Below, piece after piece: positions 24,586 through 35,612 of a stretch of 64,000 nucleotides of DNA. The position numbers and the translations under genes were made by a program. Position 1 is the stretch's first letter. Every line of letters starts with the position of its first letter. A model generated the notes under the pieces. That model was not told the DNA's origin, made no database searches, and saw only the letters and a program-made list of their open reading frames with translations. This stretch comes from Epiperipatus broadwayi (taxonomy: Eukaryota; Onychophora; Udeonychophora; Euonychophora; Peripatidae): NCBI GenBank assembly GCA_028023455.1, contig JAQFVV010006246.1:2907501-2971500 (forward strand), in the 5' to 3' direction.

Positions 24586-24622
24586 CTGAAGAAGAGGGGA
24601 GAAAAATACCTCTCGAAACGTT
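24586..24622 (+). ncRNA. Hammerhead-like motif of the PLE, right arm
   Basis: CTGAAGA at 24586-24592, a five-pair stem AGAGG/CCTCT around a long loop, and CGAAACG at 24614-24620. Same reservations as for the left copy. I could not assign the cleavage site. Confidence 0.5.
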
Positions 24623-24775
24623 GTGCATATACTAACCTGTTTGCTGTGATATTACTAACAGTTAGTGCATATACTAACCTGTTTGCTGTGATATTATTAA
24701 CATTTGTTTGCTGTGATATTACTAACAGTTGGTGCATATACTAACCTGTTTGCTGTGATATTACTAACAGTTGAA
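24622..24775 (+). repeat. PLE minisatellite, right arm
   Basis: Mirror of the left array, unit containing ctaacctgtttgctgtgata. The same copy is shortened in both arms, so the array existed before the arms were duplicated. Confidence 0.85.
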
Positions 24776-24864
24776 TGCATTTGGAATATTTAACTAAAAA
24801 TTAAACTTTTCTAAAGACATTCAACACACATATTAGATGATGGAAATAGTCCAATATAAAAATA

Positions 24865-24883
24865 CAGTTTACTTACTGTTTTT
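24865..24883 (+). repeat. 19-bp target-site duplication, right, of the PLE
   Basis: A perfect repeat of 23494-23512. LTR sequence resumes directly after it. Confidence 0.9.
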
Positions 24884-26144
24884 TTATATTTTATTAAATT
24901 TTAATTAATAATCCCATAAAATTGCATTTCTTTGAGAGTCATAAATGTTCTTTATTAAATGTTGATAATATAGAGCCGAGTTATAAAATATATTTAAATC
25001 TTAACAGAATCATCTATACATTATACACATGTTACGTTTTAGAGACGCAATGACCCATTACGAATCTTAAATATTCCGGATTCTATAGGGTTGAAATTAA
25101 CACCAGTCATCCTACACATAATGAGTCCCGTAGGACTTGATGACCATCATGCAGCCTGAAAGCAATCGTGGCACGAACCACTTGCCCATGGTTATGCTTA
25201 TGTGACACCTTACTTCTTTGGGTCTGTGGCAAATGCCAGCCTGTTCTTCTAAACTCATTCACAGCTTTGCAGTTTCAATATCCTGCCATTTCCAATCGCC
25301 TTTGTAGACATACCACATGTTTTCTTTTGTTAACTATATATTCTATGTATAACTCCGTCCCTGCATTAGTGACATAACTCACTTTCAAATAAATGTTTGC
25401 CTCTAGTTGTTAGTAAATAATTTTAATTAAATAAATATATGTCCGCCGCTACTATTATAAATCTTACTTTAGACTCTTGCATTGCAAAGGTATAAATCCC
25501 TAAAGGCATGTCTTGGAAATACTTGCTCGAGAATTTTAGGTAGCTAGATTACGTCATCAAATAAATGTATTTCTTTTTGTAAACATAACAGTATCGGAAA
25601 ATACCACTACTGAGATCTTAAATATAAAGTATTATTGGTAAAACGATTTCGTATAAATGTTTCTAAATAAATAAATGTATTTCTTGAATATATAACAGTA
25701 TCGGAAAATTCCATTACTCAATTTAAATATTACCAAATATTATTAGTAAATAATTTATTATTAAAATGTTTCAATAAATAATGTCAAACTATACATCTGC
25801 CGTTACTTCTTTATTTATTTATTTGATACCCAGTCAATATGTTTCCTTGATTCTTTAAATATAAATGTTTAAGATTAATTTCTGATTGTCTAACTCAAAA
25901 ATAAAATCATGAATCTTTTGCATATTCCTGATCACCATGCCTAAAGAAATATTTACTAATGTCACATCAGATGTGTTGTTTCATAGATTGTATTGTGGAA
26001 CTGATAAACTATGTTCGAACTTAGTACTATGGGTGGCCTCGCTACCTAGATGGTGCTGCAGTTCTGTGTGGTGGTCGAATTCTACACTATGTTAACGAAT
26101 CTCACGTTTTCTGACCGTTACATAATATAATTTTTTTTAGTGTT

Positions 26145-26162
26145 TGGCGCCAACAAACGTGG
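26145..26162 (+). other. Primer-binding site of element C
   Basis: TGGCGCCAACAAACGTGG, 22 bp after the LTR end. It starts with TGG, as expected for pairing with a tRNA CCA end, and resembles the TGGCGCCCAACGTGG-type sites common in Ty3 elements. The spacer from the LTR is longer than usual. Confidence 0.7.
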
Positions 26163-26769
26163 AGGCTTTGATACAATACCCATATACCTGAGCAAAAATA
26201 TAATGCATATAGATTTCTTTTAGTGTTCGTTACTCTAGTTAGCTAATTATTCTATATATACGAGTTTGTTTTTTTTTGATAAAAATAATAAAAAAAAATA
26301 AATCGAGTGAAATAATGTGGGTTGAGTGAATGAAAAGATGGCAAGTGAAATAACAAATTTAAGGAAAGCAGGGATGTGTGTATAATTTAAGAATGAACAA
26401 AAATGCTCGGACCTAGGGAAATATTATATATATATATATATATATATCAAAAAAAAGTAATAGTTGCTAAATGGTAAAGCAAGTAGCAGTAAATATTTTA
26501 TTAAAGCACCATTATATATATCATAGACAACAGTGGCTTGTTATATATGTTAACAGTAAATAATTTATTAAAGTATTATTATATATATAGACAGCAGCGG
26601 CTTATACGCATTAGCAGTAGTTCATTATAATATATATGTTAAATGCAGTAATATAGAGATAGGGCAATGTAGAGTAGGTGAGGGCAGTGAAAGTGTAATA
26701 AGACCAAGATACCAGTGGGGAATAGTCTAATGCTAGCAATAAATAAAATAAATAAATAATATTAAGAAA
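26163..26769 (+). other. Untranslated leader of element C
   Basis: Non-coding. It contains (TA)n at about 26425-26448 and two copies of a roughly 65-bp block (cagtaaataat...ttattaaag...tatatatat...gacagcagcggctt) between 26484 and 26612. Confidence 0.6.
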
Positions 26770-27700
26770 ATGGAAACAGAAAATGTAAGTATCGAGCAAG
26801 AAAATTTATCTAAAGCTTTTGGAGGAGACAGAATAGGGAAGAAATGAGGAAAATTTATGAGGAGGAAGTGAGAAGAAGAGATGAAGAATCAAAAAAGAGA
26901 CAGGAAGAAGAAAAGATAAAGGATGGGGAGTATCAGGAAATTCAAAAGTCTGTCTTGAGAGAGTTAGGAATGATAGCAAAGGAATATAGAATAACCCAAG
27001 TCATTAAAGAGAGAGAAGATATAAAGACAATGGAGGTTGGACCTCAAAGCTACTTAGTAAAGATTATTCAGATAAAAATCTTTAGAAGAGAGATAGGAGA
27101 AAATCCTCAAACCCACTTAGAGAGCTTACAAAGTTTCTTTCAATTGCACAAGGCAGGACTAGGCGAACAGATAGCTATTGCCAGTTACCATTTACAGGAC
27201 TATGGCAAAGACTGGTGGGATATGGTGAAATGGAAGCCCAAAACTATAGAGAAGTACAAAGATGTGTTAATGAAACATTATTGGAGTGGTGAGCATCAAA
27301 ATGGTATCTACAATATGCTCTGTCATGAAAAATAAGAAGCAATACCCCGAGAAACACATGCTCAGTTTTTCCTCCACCAAGTGAACCGATTTAAATCTCT
27401 CATGACATTCGCATTGGCAGATACACATATCATTAGGATGATTCAACAAAATATGCCATTAACTACCCAAAAGCTGATGATAGGAAGTCATATCAAAGAA
27501 ATTGAAGAGATAGGAGAATTTCTTGCAGCTTTAAATGATAGCCATTGGCCTAAAAGATTAGTAGATTATGAATAAAAACAGGAGAGCAGACAACAGCAAT
27601 CAGCAACTACTAGCAATCAGAGTGAAAAGGAAGAAACCAAATGGCAATTCGATCAAGCGGAACTTCAGTGAGATTTTCAGTACCAGCATCTACCTTGCCA
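26770..27700 (+). pseudogene. gag pseudogene of element C
   Basis: The likely start is the ATG at 26770. A frameshift near 26830 leads into the main frame (26844 onward). There is a Lys/Glu-rich coiled-coil segment, then the capsid-like region with THLESLQSFF, DWWDMVKWKP and IIRMIQQNMP. Stops break it at 27333 (TAA), 27573 (TAA) and in a TGA near 27670. I see no CCHC zinc knuckle. The WW and HNMP-type blocks are shared with the gag of element A and with the relic at 20115-21210, so three gag lineages of one broad group lie in this window. Confidence 0.85.
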
Positions 27701-27713
27701 GCAGCTGAAAGTA

Positions 27714-28139
27714 GTGGAGATGACAAACCTAATGTCAGTGATCCAGGAAGAGGATCCCACTTGGGGACTTCAAATTGGCCCATGCCCAATTATTAATACT
27801 AAAATCGGGGCCTCAGTTGCACAAATTCTTCTTGACACAGGCAGCCAGATTTCCTGTGTCTCTAGAGATTGGTTAACAATTTACAAAAAACATGGACTCA
27901 TTCCCTGGCTCCCTGCTCACCTGATCCAAATGAAGCTGGCTGATGGGAGGATGACCAGAACTGAAAATTATCAGGTCTGGTTGGAAATATCAATAGGAGA
28001 AGCCAGTGCAGGACACACCTTCTTAGTGATCAAAGGACTAATTCAGGACATGAGAATTGGGCCTGACTTCTTAACCCAACATGAATGTATCCTGGACTAC
28101 AAAAAAAAAGATATTAACTTTCCAGCAGGAGCAGATTAG
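27714..28139 (+). pseudogene. Aspartic protease domain of element C
   Basis: In the same frame as gag. It contains the catalytic motif ILLDTGSQISCVS (D-T-G near residue 42 of this segment) and a downstream RIGPDFLTQHECILDY block typical of retropepsins. It ends in a frame change near 28100-28135 into the RT frame, where a pol frameshift or mutation has occurred. The domain itself looks intact. Confidence 0.85.
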
Positions 28140-29600
28140 TTTAGATACTAATAAACAAATTGAAGAAATCCAATTAAAATCTCTGGAGGCTATTCTTGAT
28201 GAGGATATCCAAGATATAATTATGGAATCATCATTAGACAAGGTAGAAGACCAATTCCAAATACAACAATTACTTATGGAAAATTGTAGAATATTTTCCC
28301 AGGTCCCAAGTGAAATTTGTGGTTATGTCCATCGGATATGAGTAAAAGAAAAGACACATTTCCAGACCCGCACATACCCTATCCCATTTCAGTATCAGCA
28401 AGAGGTGAACACTCAAATTAAGCAGATGATTGACTGGGGTGTAATTGAAAAGGGGTCATCACCCTACTGTTGGTCGTGGTCAAAAAGAAAGATGGAACCA
28501 TACGATTGTGTCTAGATGCTAGGACATTAAACAACATTCCTATACCTGAGTGAGACATCCCACCACACATCCAAGAAACATTTATCAAGTTGACTGCTAA
28601 GAATATTTTCTCTACTCTTGACCTAACTTCCAGTTACTGGCAAATGGCTCTCCACCTTCAGGATTGGAAAATATATCGCATTCCGATACAATGGGCAAAC
28701 CCACATGTTTAAGAGAGTACCCTTTGGGCTAATAAATAGTGGTGCTGGCCTCATGAGGTGCTTGGACCAAGTATTTTCAGAAAAATTAAAAAGACATTGC
28801 AGAACATCTGAAAGATTTAAAACAATTTTTCAATGAGTGCACCCAGAAAAATATAACTGTTAATTTAAAAAAAAAGTTTTTTCATGTTGAGGGAGATTTC
28901 CTTTTTAGTCCATATTGTAAATGGTAAAGGAATTAAGGCTTACCCTGACAAGGTCGCAGCCATTGAAAATTTCCCTAGGCCAACGAACCAAAAACAAGTT
29001 TGATCATTTCTGGGTCTTTTCAATTACTACCACAAGTTTTACCCCCATTTTGCCAAAGATACATCAACATTAGTAGAATTACTACCACAAGTTTTACTGC
29101 CATTTTGCCAAAGATACATCATCATTAGTAGAATTGATAAGACCCCACCACTAATGGGAATGGATGAATACCCATGAAGAAGACTTAGTCAAGTAAAGAG
29201 AAGGTTTTTAGAGACAGTGAAGTTACACTACCCAAATTTTACCCACCCCTTTTATTTTCAGACTGATAGTAGTCAGAAAGGATTGGGCTTGGTTCTATTT
29301 CAAGTCAACCAAGAAGGCCAACATCAAATAGTATATTTTGCCAGCCATACTCTGAAAGTAGCTGAAAAACTATACAGTGACGAAACAAGAGACACTAGCA
29401 ATCATGTGGTCATGTAATAAGTTCAAGCAGATGCTCCTGGTTTCAGAAGTGATTATCATTACTGACCATCAGTGTCTCAAATTTCTAAATAAATGTTACC
29501 TGAACAATGACCACCTCATCAGATGGAGTCTTTCACTTCAAAGATTTCATTATAAAGTGCTGTGGCCGATATATTAAGTCAACTCCCTGTAGAACTGGAG
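28081..29600 (+). pseudogene. Reverse transcriptase and RNase H pseudogene of element C, YxDD lost
   Basis: The RT N-terminus (YPIPFQYQQEVNTQIKQMI) lies near 28376, followed by a frameshift near 28470 and the block STLDLTSSYWQMALH, which holds the first catalytic Asp. VPFGLINSGAG is near 28720. The sequence then jumps to EHLKDLKQFF near 28803. The Y-x-D-D box that belongs between them is deleted. The thumb and connection follow (GIKAYPDKVAAIENFPRP). A 55-bp tandem duplication at 29023-29132 shifts the frame. RNase H remains as FYFQTDSSQKGLGLVLFQ (29217 onward) and a TDHQCLKFL block, ending near ADILSQLP. Stops are present throughout. Confidence 0.88.
29023..29132 (+). repeat. 55-bp tandem duplication inside the pol pseudogene
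   Basis: attactaccacaagttttac recurs at 29023 and 29078 with about 55 bp of matching sequence. 55 is not a multiple of three, so it breaks the reading frame. Confidence 0.9.
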
Positions 29601-29849
29601 CCACACAACCCCATAATAAGTGATCAGCCATTGGTTATTGCAGCAACAGTACTGGACCAGGAGATGGAACACAAATTAAAGAACCTTCAATATTGGCAAG
29701 AGCAGCAATCTCAATACAAAAAGCTTATCCAAATTGTACAACAGCAAGGAAATCCAATACAAGGCTGCACAACACCTCAGGGAAAGAAACTTTACCAGAT
29801 AAGAAATGGGTTGCTGCAGCAGCAGACTGTGAGAGATAAAATTTACTGA

Positions 29850-30892
29850 AAAATCTTAGTACCACCTGACCTCAGAAACTGTCTCATCATGTATATGCAT
29901 GGCTTAGTAGGACACTATGGCCCCAGAAAAACAGAAGAAGCTATAAGATGATAATTTCACTGGCCAAAACTATATGAAGATGTGATGGATACCCTCAAGA
30001 AATGTGTTATTTGTGCAAGATATAAACCACCAAATAAAATCTTTAGTGGAGTAGGTGCTTCTATCATCCCATCCACACCAAATGAAATACTTGCGATCGA
30101 TCACTATGGCCATTTGCCATCCTACCGTAGGTTCCGTTACTTACTTGTAACTTATGATCTATTCTCAAAATATGCTTGGGCCTATCCTGTGACGTGAGCA
30201 GACTCCTGTTGTGCAATTCAATTGTTACAAAAGCGTCAATTCGTCAAGATTGGAAAACCGATCACCATCCTCTCAGACCACGGATCTGCCTTTAGATCTC
30301 ATGAATGGAAGACCTGGTTGATGCAGCAGAATGTTAAACATATTTTGACCTCAATTCAAAATCCTCAGTCTAACCCATGTGAAAGTGGTTATGAGGGAAA
30401 TAAACTGACTATTTAGGACCCATGTTAATCAAAATCACAAAGGCTGGGTAAATCAAACTGAAAAGATTTTAATATATCAATAGAACCATCAATGAGGCCA
30501 CTGGCATGACACCAACACGTTTCCATTTTGGTAAAGCAGACTCATTACTAATCAAGACACCATTACCCATGCATGAACATGAAATCAATATTGAAACTGA
30601 TAGAAGCAAGGCACACCACCGCCTTACAGAAAGGGCAGAATGGAAATTACAAGCAGATCGGAGAAGCCATCATTTCCAAGTTGGGAGCTATGTTTGGGTA
30701 CGGAACTCTCAACAAAGCAACAAAGATAAACGAGTATATAAAAAAATTTCCTTTGTACCGGGGACCCTTTATAATTGACCGTACATGTGGCCCGAATGCA
30801 TATTTATTAAAAGATGGAGATACAATAAAAGGGACATATAATGCCTGTAATCTCAAACCATGTAGATATTATCCACCTGACCTGGGCTTATA
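29850..30892 (+). pseudogene. Integrase pseudogene of element C
   Basis: An HHCC zinc-binding region (HGLVGH ... CVICARY, 29890-30020) precedes the catalytic core with Asp in LAIDHYGHLP (30093), Asp in ILSDHGSAF (30270) and Glu in NPQSNPCES (30365), i.e. a D-D-E triad. Stops lie at 29848, 29950, 30196 and 30414. A C-terminal basic module follows, with LYRGPFIIDRT, which resembles the GPY/F module of Ty3-type integrases, entered by a frameshift near 30750. The last stop is at 30891. The triad residues survive although the frame does not. Confidence 0.85.
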
Positions 30893-31351
30893 AAAATATT
30901 TTATCATCTTAGGATGGTCATTATGTGTATATAAAATTAGTAAAATGAATTTGATACAATGAATTTGGTAGAATGGAACCTACATTAGTCAAATAGGGCT
31001 TTAGATATAATTTTTTTAAATATATATTATTGTTTTAATTACTATTACTCTTAAGAATTTTTTTTATATATATTATTTAACTAATATTTCTCTAAGAATT
31101 TTTTATATATAATCAGTTTAACTAATATTACTATATGATTTCTAACTAGACATGGCCAAATTAGGCCATTTTAAATTAAACTATAAATTCTAGATTCAGG
31201 TATATAAAATATTCGTTGCTTCATGTAACCTCTACTTTCTATATTTCTATATATCTGTAAAAAAAAAATGTTTTTTTCGTATTTAAATTATGTGATGTAG
31301 CAAAATTTTTTTCTCTTTCCTTGACTCCTTTGTTCTTCCTTAATTGTTCAC

Positions 31352-31367
31352 GGGAAGTAAGGGGAAA
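31352..31367 (+). other. Polypurine tract of element C
   Basis: gggaagtaaggggaaa immediately precedes the TGAAA that opens the 3' LTR. It primes plus-strand synthesis in LTR elements and independently fixes the LTR start. Confidence 0.85.
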
Positions 31368-33985
31368 TGAAACAGTAAGATTCGTATTCGAATCCTAAGT
31401 TTCACCTTTTTTTATCGTCTCTCACTCACCGCTCTATCCTACTCAAATTTAAAGTTTTTGGTATCGAATTGTGTGTGTAGCAATATTAAAAATGTATAGA
31501 TATATCTAGAATTCACCATAAACATGCACACATTTTGATATCAAATTTAAGGCAATAAATAAAGATAAATAATATAATTTAGATTTCTTCTTTTGGTTAT
31601 ATAAAAATATATAATTTTAACTATTTATTTCGAATTGTAAAATCCGTTATTTATTGCTTTGTTTAAATTTCATTTAGTAATAATTTTAGAAATAGATTGT
31701 AATATTTAATTAAAAGTAAAAATAATCATATGTTCCCTTTTGTGTTTGAAATTTTAAAAGCAACGGTCGGTGAGAGATAATAGATTAATTAAAAGAAAAA
31801 TTTCCTAAAATGTAATTATAAAATGTGAATGTAAAATGTAAATGTAAACAATAGAAAGGCAGCTTTCTCTATAATTAAACTTAACAAAATGCATTGATTA
31901 TCCTCAGGGCAGATTAAGTGGAATCCAAAAATAAACTATAACAAAAATGTAAAAGATAAGATCTAGGAAAGGAGGCCATTTAAGACTTGCTAGGAACTTG
32001 AGTTGAACTTTACCTTTGCTCTTGATCAGGAGAGTCACCAAAGAGATATATTGTTTTACGTGCCATAGTAAGCATGAGTAGTAAGTGCCAAAGACTATTC
32101 TCCCCAGAGATGGTCTATAGTAATGCCGTGAACCTTCTTCACTTATGCCCTCTAGAATACCAACCAAGATCTGCTGCCTGAAGAATTAGAAAGCTGCTGC
32201 TGCTGTTAAATTAAATGAACCACCTAAATACAGGAAAGAACTGCTAATGCTAGAATCATGAACAATTTGTTACTGACCACTGAATTGGAAAACTTCTCAA
32301 AAAAAAGGTACCTGTATCCAAATTCTCTAGATTACTCTACTAGTATCCCGCTATAGCTTATTCATTCTTTATATAACTTATCAACTATAAACTGTAAAAT
32401 TCTCATTTGTAATACTATAAATTTAATAATTAATATGTAAATTTCTTTAATAATCTAGCCTGCCTAACTCTATCTTTCTTGGGTATGTATTTCTAAAATC
32501 TACATTTTATTACATAATTATCACATGCTCATAATTTTCTAAGTATAAATCTATGATTGCTTGAAACAGTGGATGCATGTCAAATCTTCATTAATATTTA
32601 CCTCCATAAATTATTTAATATTTTCATATAAATCAACATGCATTCAATGCTTCATTTATTGTAATGCAGGGGTCTACTGCTTAGAAAATGGCTTATATAT
32701 TGGCTATAATACTCAACCAGTTTACTTACTGTTTTTTTTATATTTTATTAAATTTTAATTAATAATCCCATAAAATTGCATTTCTTTGAGAGTCACAAAC
32801 ATTCTTTATTAAATATTGATAATGTAGGGCCGAGTTATAAAATATATTTAAATCTTAACAGAATCATCTATACATTACACACGAGTAATGTTTTAGAGAT
32901 GCGATGACCCATTACAAGCCTTGAATATTCTGGATTCTATAGGGTTGAAATTAACCCCAGTCATCCTACACAAGCCGACAAATGAATGTCCTGTAAGACT
33001 TGATGACCATCATGCAGCCTGAAAGCAATTGTGGCACGAATCAATTGCCCCTGGTTATGCTTATGTGACACCTTACTTCTTTGGGCCTATGACAAACGCC
33101 AGCCCATTGTTCTAAACTCATTCACGGCTTTGCAGTTTCAATATACTGCCATTTCCAATCACCTTTGTAAATGTACCATATGATTTCTTTTATTAACTAT
33201 ATATTCTATGTATAACTCCATCCCTGCATTAGTGACATAACTCACTCTCAAATAAATGTTTGCCCCTAGTTGTTAATAAATAATTTTAATTAAATAAATA
33301 TATGTCCACCGCTACTATTATAAATCTTACTTTAGACGTTTGCATTGCAAAGGTATAAATCCCTAAAGGCATGCCTTAGAAATACTTGCTTGAGAATTTT
33401 AGGTAGCTAGATTACATCATCAAATAAATGTATTTATCTTTGTAAACATAACAGTATCGCAAAATACTGCTACTGAGATCTTAAATATAAAAGTATTATA
33501 GGTAAAATGATTTCATATAAATGTTTCTAAATAAATAATGTATTTCTTGAATATATAACAGTATTGGAAAATTCTGTTACTCAATTTAAATATTACCAAA
33601 TATTATTAGTAAATAATTTATTATTAAAATGTTTTAATAAATAATGTCAAACTATATGTCTGCCATTACTTCTTTATTTATTTACTCGATGCCCAGTCAA
33701 TATGTTTCCTCAATTCTTTAAATATAAATGTTTAAGATTACTTTCTGATTCGCTAACTCAAAAATTAAATCATGACTCTCTTGCATAATCCTGATCACCG
33801 TGCCTAAAGAAATATTTACTAATGTCACATCAGATGTGTTGTTTCATAGATTGTATTGTAGAACTGATAAACTATGTTCGAACTTAGTACTACAGGTGGC
33901 TTTGCTACCTCAATGGTGCTGCAGTTCTGTGTGGTGGTTGAATTCTACACTATGTCAACGAATCACACATTTTCTGACCGTTACA
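31368..33985 (+). repeat. 3' LTR of element C (uninterrupted, 2618 bp)
   Basis: It matches the 5' LTR throughout, ends GACCGTTACA and provides the empty site for the PLE. A minus-strand 87-codon frame at 31904-32167 is the counterpart of 22683-22946. Confidence 0.92.
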
Positions 33986-34213
33986 CCATGTAGGTTATAA
34001 CAATGCCACACTCTAAAATTTTAGACCTTTAATGTCTAAATTATTTATTTTAAGGCCATAAAAACTATTCATACCACCACATAGTAGTAGCATAAGTCAC
34101 AGAGAGAAAAAATTTACATGTATAGTAAGCTATAGTGCATTCTCATGCAATCAGTTCAGTGTTGTAGAAAGCAATTTATGTCCCACATTGGGTGTCATGA
34201 GTTTAAAAAAATA

Positions 34214-34540
34214 CTATGTAATGGTCAGTTTCATATGCTCTGCTAACACACTGTGGAGTCTAAGCCAAATACAAAACTCAACACCCTTATGTAGGGTAGT
34301 CTTTCCAAGGAAAACCAAGTTCTAACCTATTTACTTGCACTTTAAGTCTCTTCTACATAAACAACACTCCTAAAACTACTGATAATATATTTTCCTTCTA
34401 ATCCTGGGGATTAAAAAGAAACAAAGACACTAAATACATAAACCTACACTAGGTTCTCCAACTAATTATCTATAGATGGTACAAAATAATGCTAATATTT
34501 AATTTAAAAGTGTTGATCAGAAATGATATACTATGGTGGA
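34214..34540 (+). repeat. R3: fragment of the R repeat
   Basis: It starts GTAATGGTCAGTTTCATATG and follows the first 320 bp of R1 (14222-14540) closely, including the ctctgctaacac and acccttrtgtaggg blocks. It stops at about 34540, where the match ends abruptly. Confidence 0.75.
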
Positions 34541-34848
34541 TTGTATTGAAATGGTAAATCTGATTCAGATTTTCCATTTCACAGTCTGATCTACCTAGCC
34601 ACTTGCTAAGAGGATTCAATTGAAGCCTACCACAATGTATAAAATGTAAATATAGGAATGTATATTTTTTAACATTTTCTTTTATTATTCTCATTATATT
34701 TTAAATACAACTATCTTGAATAAATTACTAGAATTTATTTTGGGAAGTACATACACATAATATTGTTTTATTTACACTACTCACTAATTTATTGTATTCC
34801 ATTGAAAAGAAAAAAAAATTCAAATATAAATTTTGAATTTTTATATGT

Positions 34849-34880
<32 letters not shown>

Positions 34881-34987
34881 ATTTTTTTAAGAATCCAAGA
34901 TAGCCTTTTTTGGGAGATATGTACCTCGATAAGAAGTTTTAAAATAAATGTGAAATTAAACTACATAGAAATTACAAAAATCCATTA
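34541..34987. other. AT-rich spacer with a (TA)n tract
   Basis: (TA)n at about 34849-34874. No gene or RNA seen. Confidence 0.6.
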
Positions 34988-35612
34988 CTTTGGAATTTCT
35001 ATTAATTCATTAATGGAAATTCCACATTGTTAGATAAATAAAAACTAATATAAAAAATTATACAGCCATTGAGGTATAAACTTTCCAAAATTAGAAACAA
35101 AGGTATGATTTTCTTTTGTATCAAACAAGATCCAAAGAAAAATCACCTTGGGTAGCACATAGTTCAAATACTTGAGCTACTGTATAAATAGTATTTTTTA
35201 AAGAAAAAAAAGAAAGAGAATGTGGAGAGTTACTGAACATCTCTGAGTTGCAATGTCCATTGAGTAGTCAAAGGAAAATCACCACTGTTCCTTCTTTGGA
35301 ATTTCTATTAATTCATTAATGGAAATTCCACATTGTTTGAACTAATATAAGATAATACAGGAATCTCTATTGATCCTCATTGAGATATAAACTTTCCAAA
35401 ATTAAAAACAAAGGTATAATTTTCTTTTGTATCAGAAAAGATCCGAAAAAAAATCACCTTGGGTAGCGCATAGTTCAAATACTTGAGCTACTGTATAAAT
35501 AGTGTTTTTAAAGAAAAAAGAAAGAGAAGAGAAAGTTGAGAGTCCCTGAACATCTCTATGTGAGTTGCAATGTCCATTGAGTAGTCAAGGGAAAATCATT
35601 GTCATTCCTTCC
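34988..35612 (+). repeat. Tandem duplication, period 306 bp, two diverged copies
   Basis: Copy 1 starts at 34988 and copy 2 at 35294, both with ctttggaatttctattaatt. Each contains gagctactgtataaatagt, a TATA-like box, followed by an A/G-rich run. The copies differ by substitutions and small indels. Their origin is unknown. Confidence 0.85.

Larger units (their letters stand above)
23513..24864 (+). mobile_element. Palindromic Penelope-like element (PLE) 3' fragment inserted in the LTR
   Basis: The insertion is bounded by a perfect 19-bp duplication of the LTR target (23494-23512 and 24865-24883, cagtttacttactgttttt), while the 3' LTR shows the empty site at about 32719. Inverted arms of about 613 bp (23541-24153 and 24254-24867) flank a 100-bp spacer. 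From the spacer outward each arm holds the end of a GIY-YIG frame, a tRNA-like segment, a hammerhead-like motif and about four minisatellite copies of about 43 bp. The sense copy is the right-hand one. Inverted, 5'-truncated copies with hammerhead-bearing pseudo-LTRs are a known PLE habit. No RT domain remains. Confidence 0.85.
22148..26122 (+). repeat. 5' LTR of element C, split by a Penelope-like insertion
   Basis: It matches 31368-33985 along its whole length except 23494-24883, where a Penelope-like palindrome and its duplicated target interrupt it. The minus strand carries an 87-codon open frame at 22683-22946, also present in the 3' LTR. The length of about 2.6 kb is large for an LTR. 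Confidence 0.92.
22148..33985 (+). mobile_element. Element C: full-length but dead Ty3-type LTR retrotransposon
   Basis: Two LTRs (22148-26122, interrupted; 31368-33985) begin TGAAA and end GACCGTTACA. Without the Penelope-like insertion and its duplicated target, the 5' LTR is 2604 bp against 2618 bp for the 3' LTR. The order is LTR, PBS, gag, protease, RT, RNase H, integrase with a C-terminal GPF module, polypurine tract, LTR. Integrase follows RNase H, the Ty3 order. Flanking gcat (22144-22147) and ccat (33986-33989) may be a 4-bp duplication with one change. The LTRs differ by scattered substitutions, many of them C/T or G/A, so the insertion is not recent. Every coding domain is broken. 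Confidence 0.9.

Noticed and set aside
23630-24775. CRISPR-like repeats
   Set aside because: The roughly 43-bp units are a tandem minisatellite without unique spacers, in a eukaryotic PLE.
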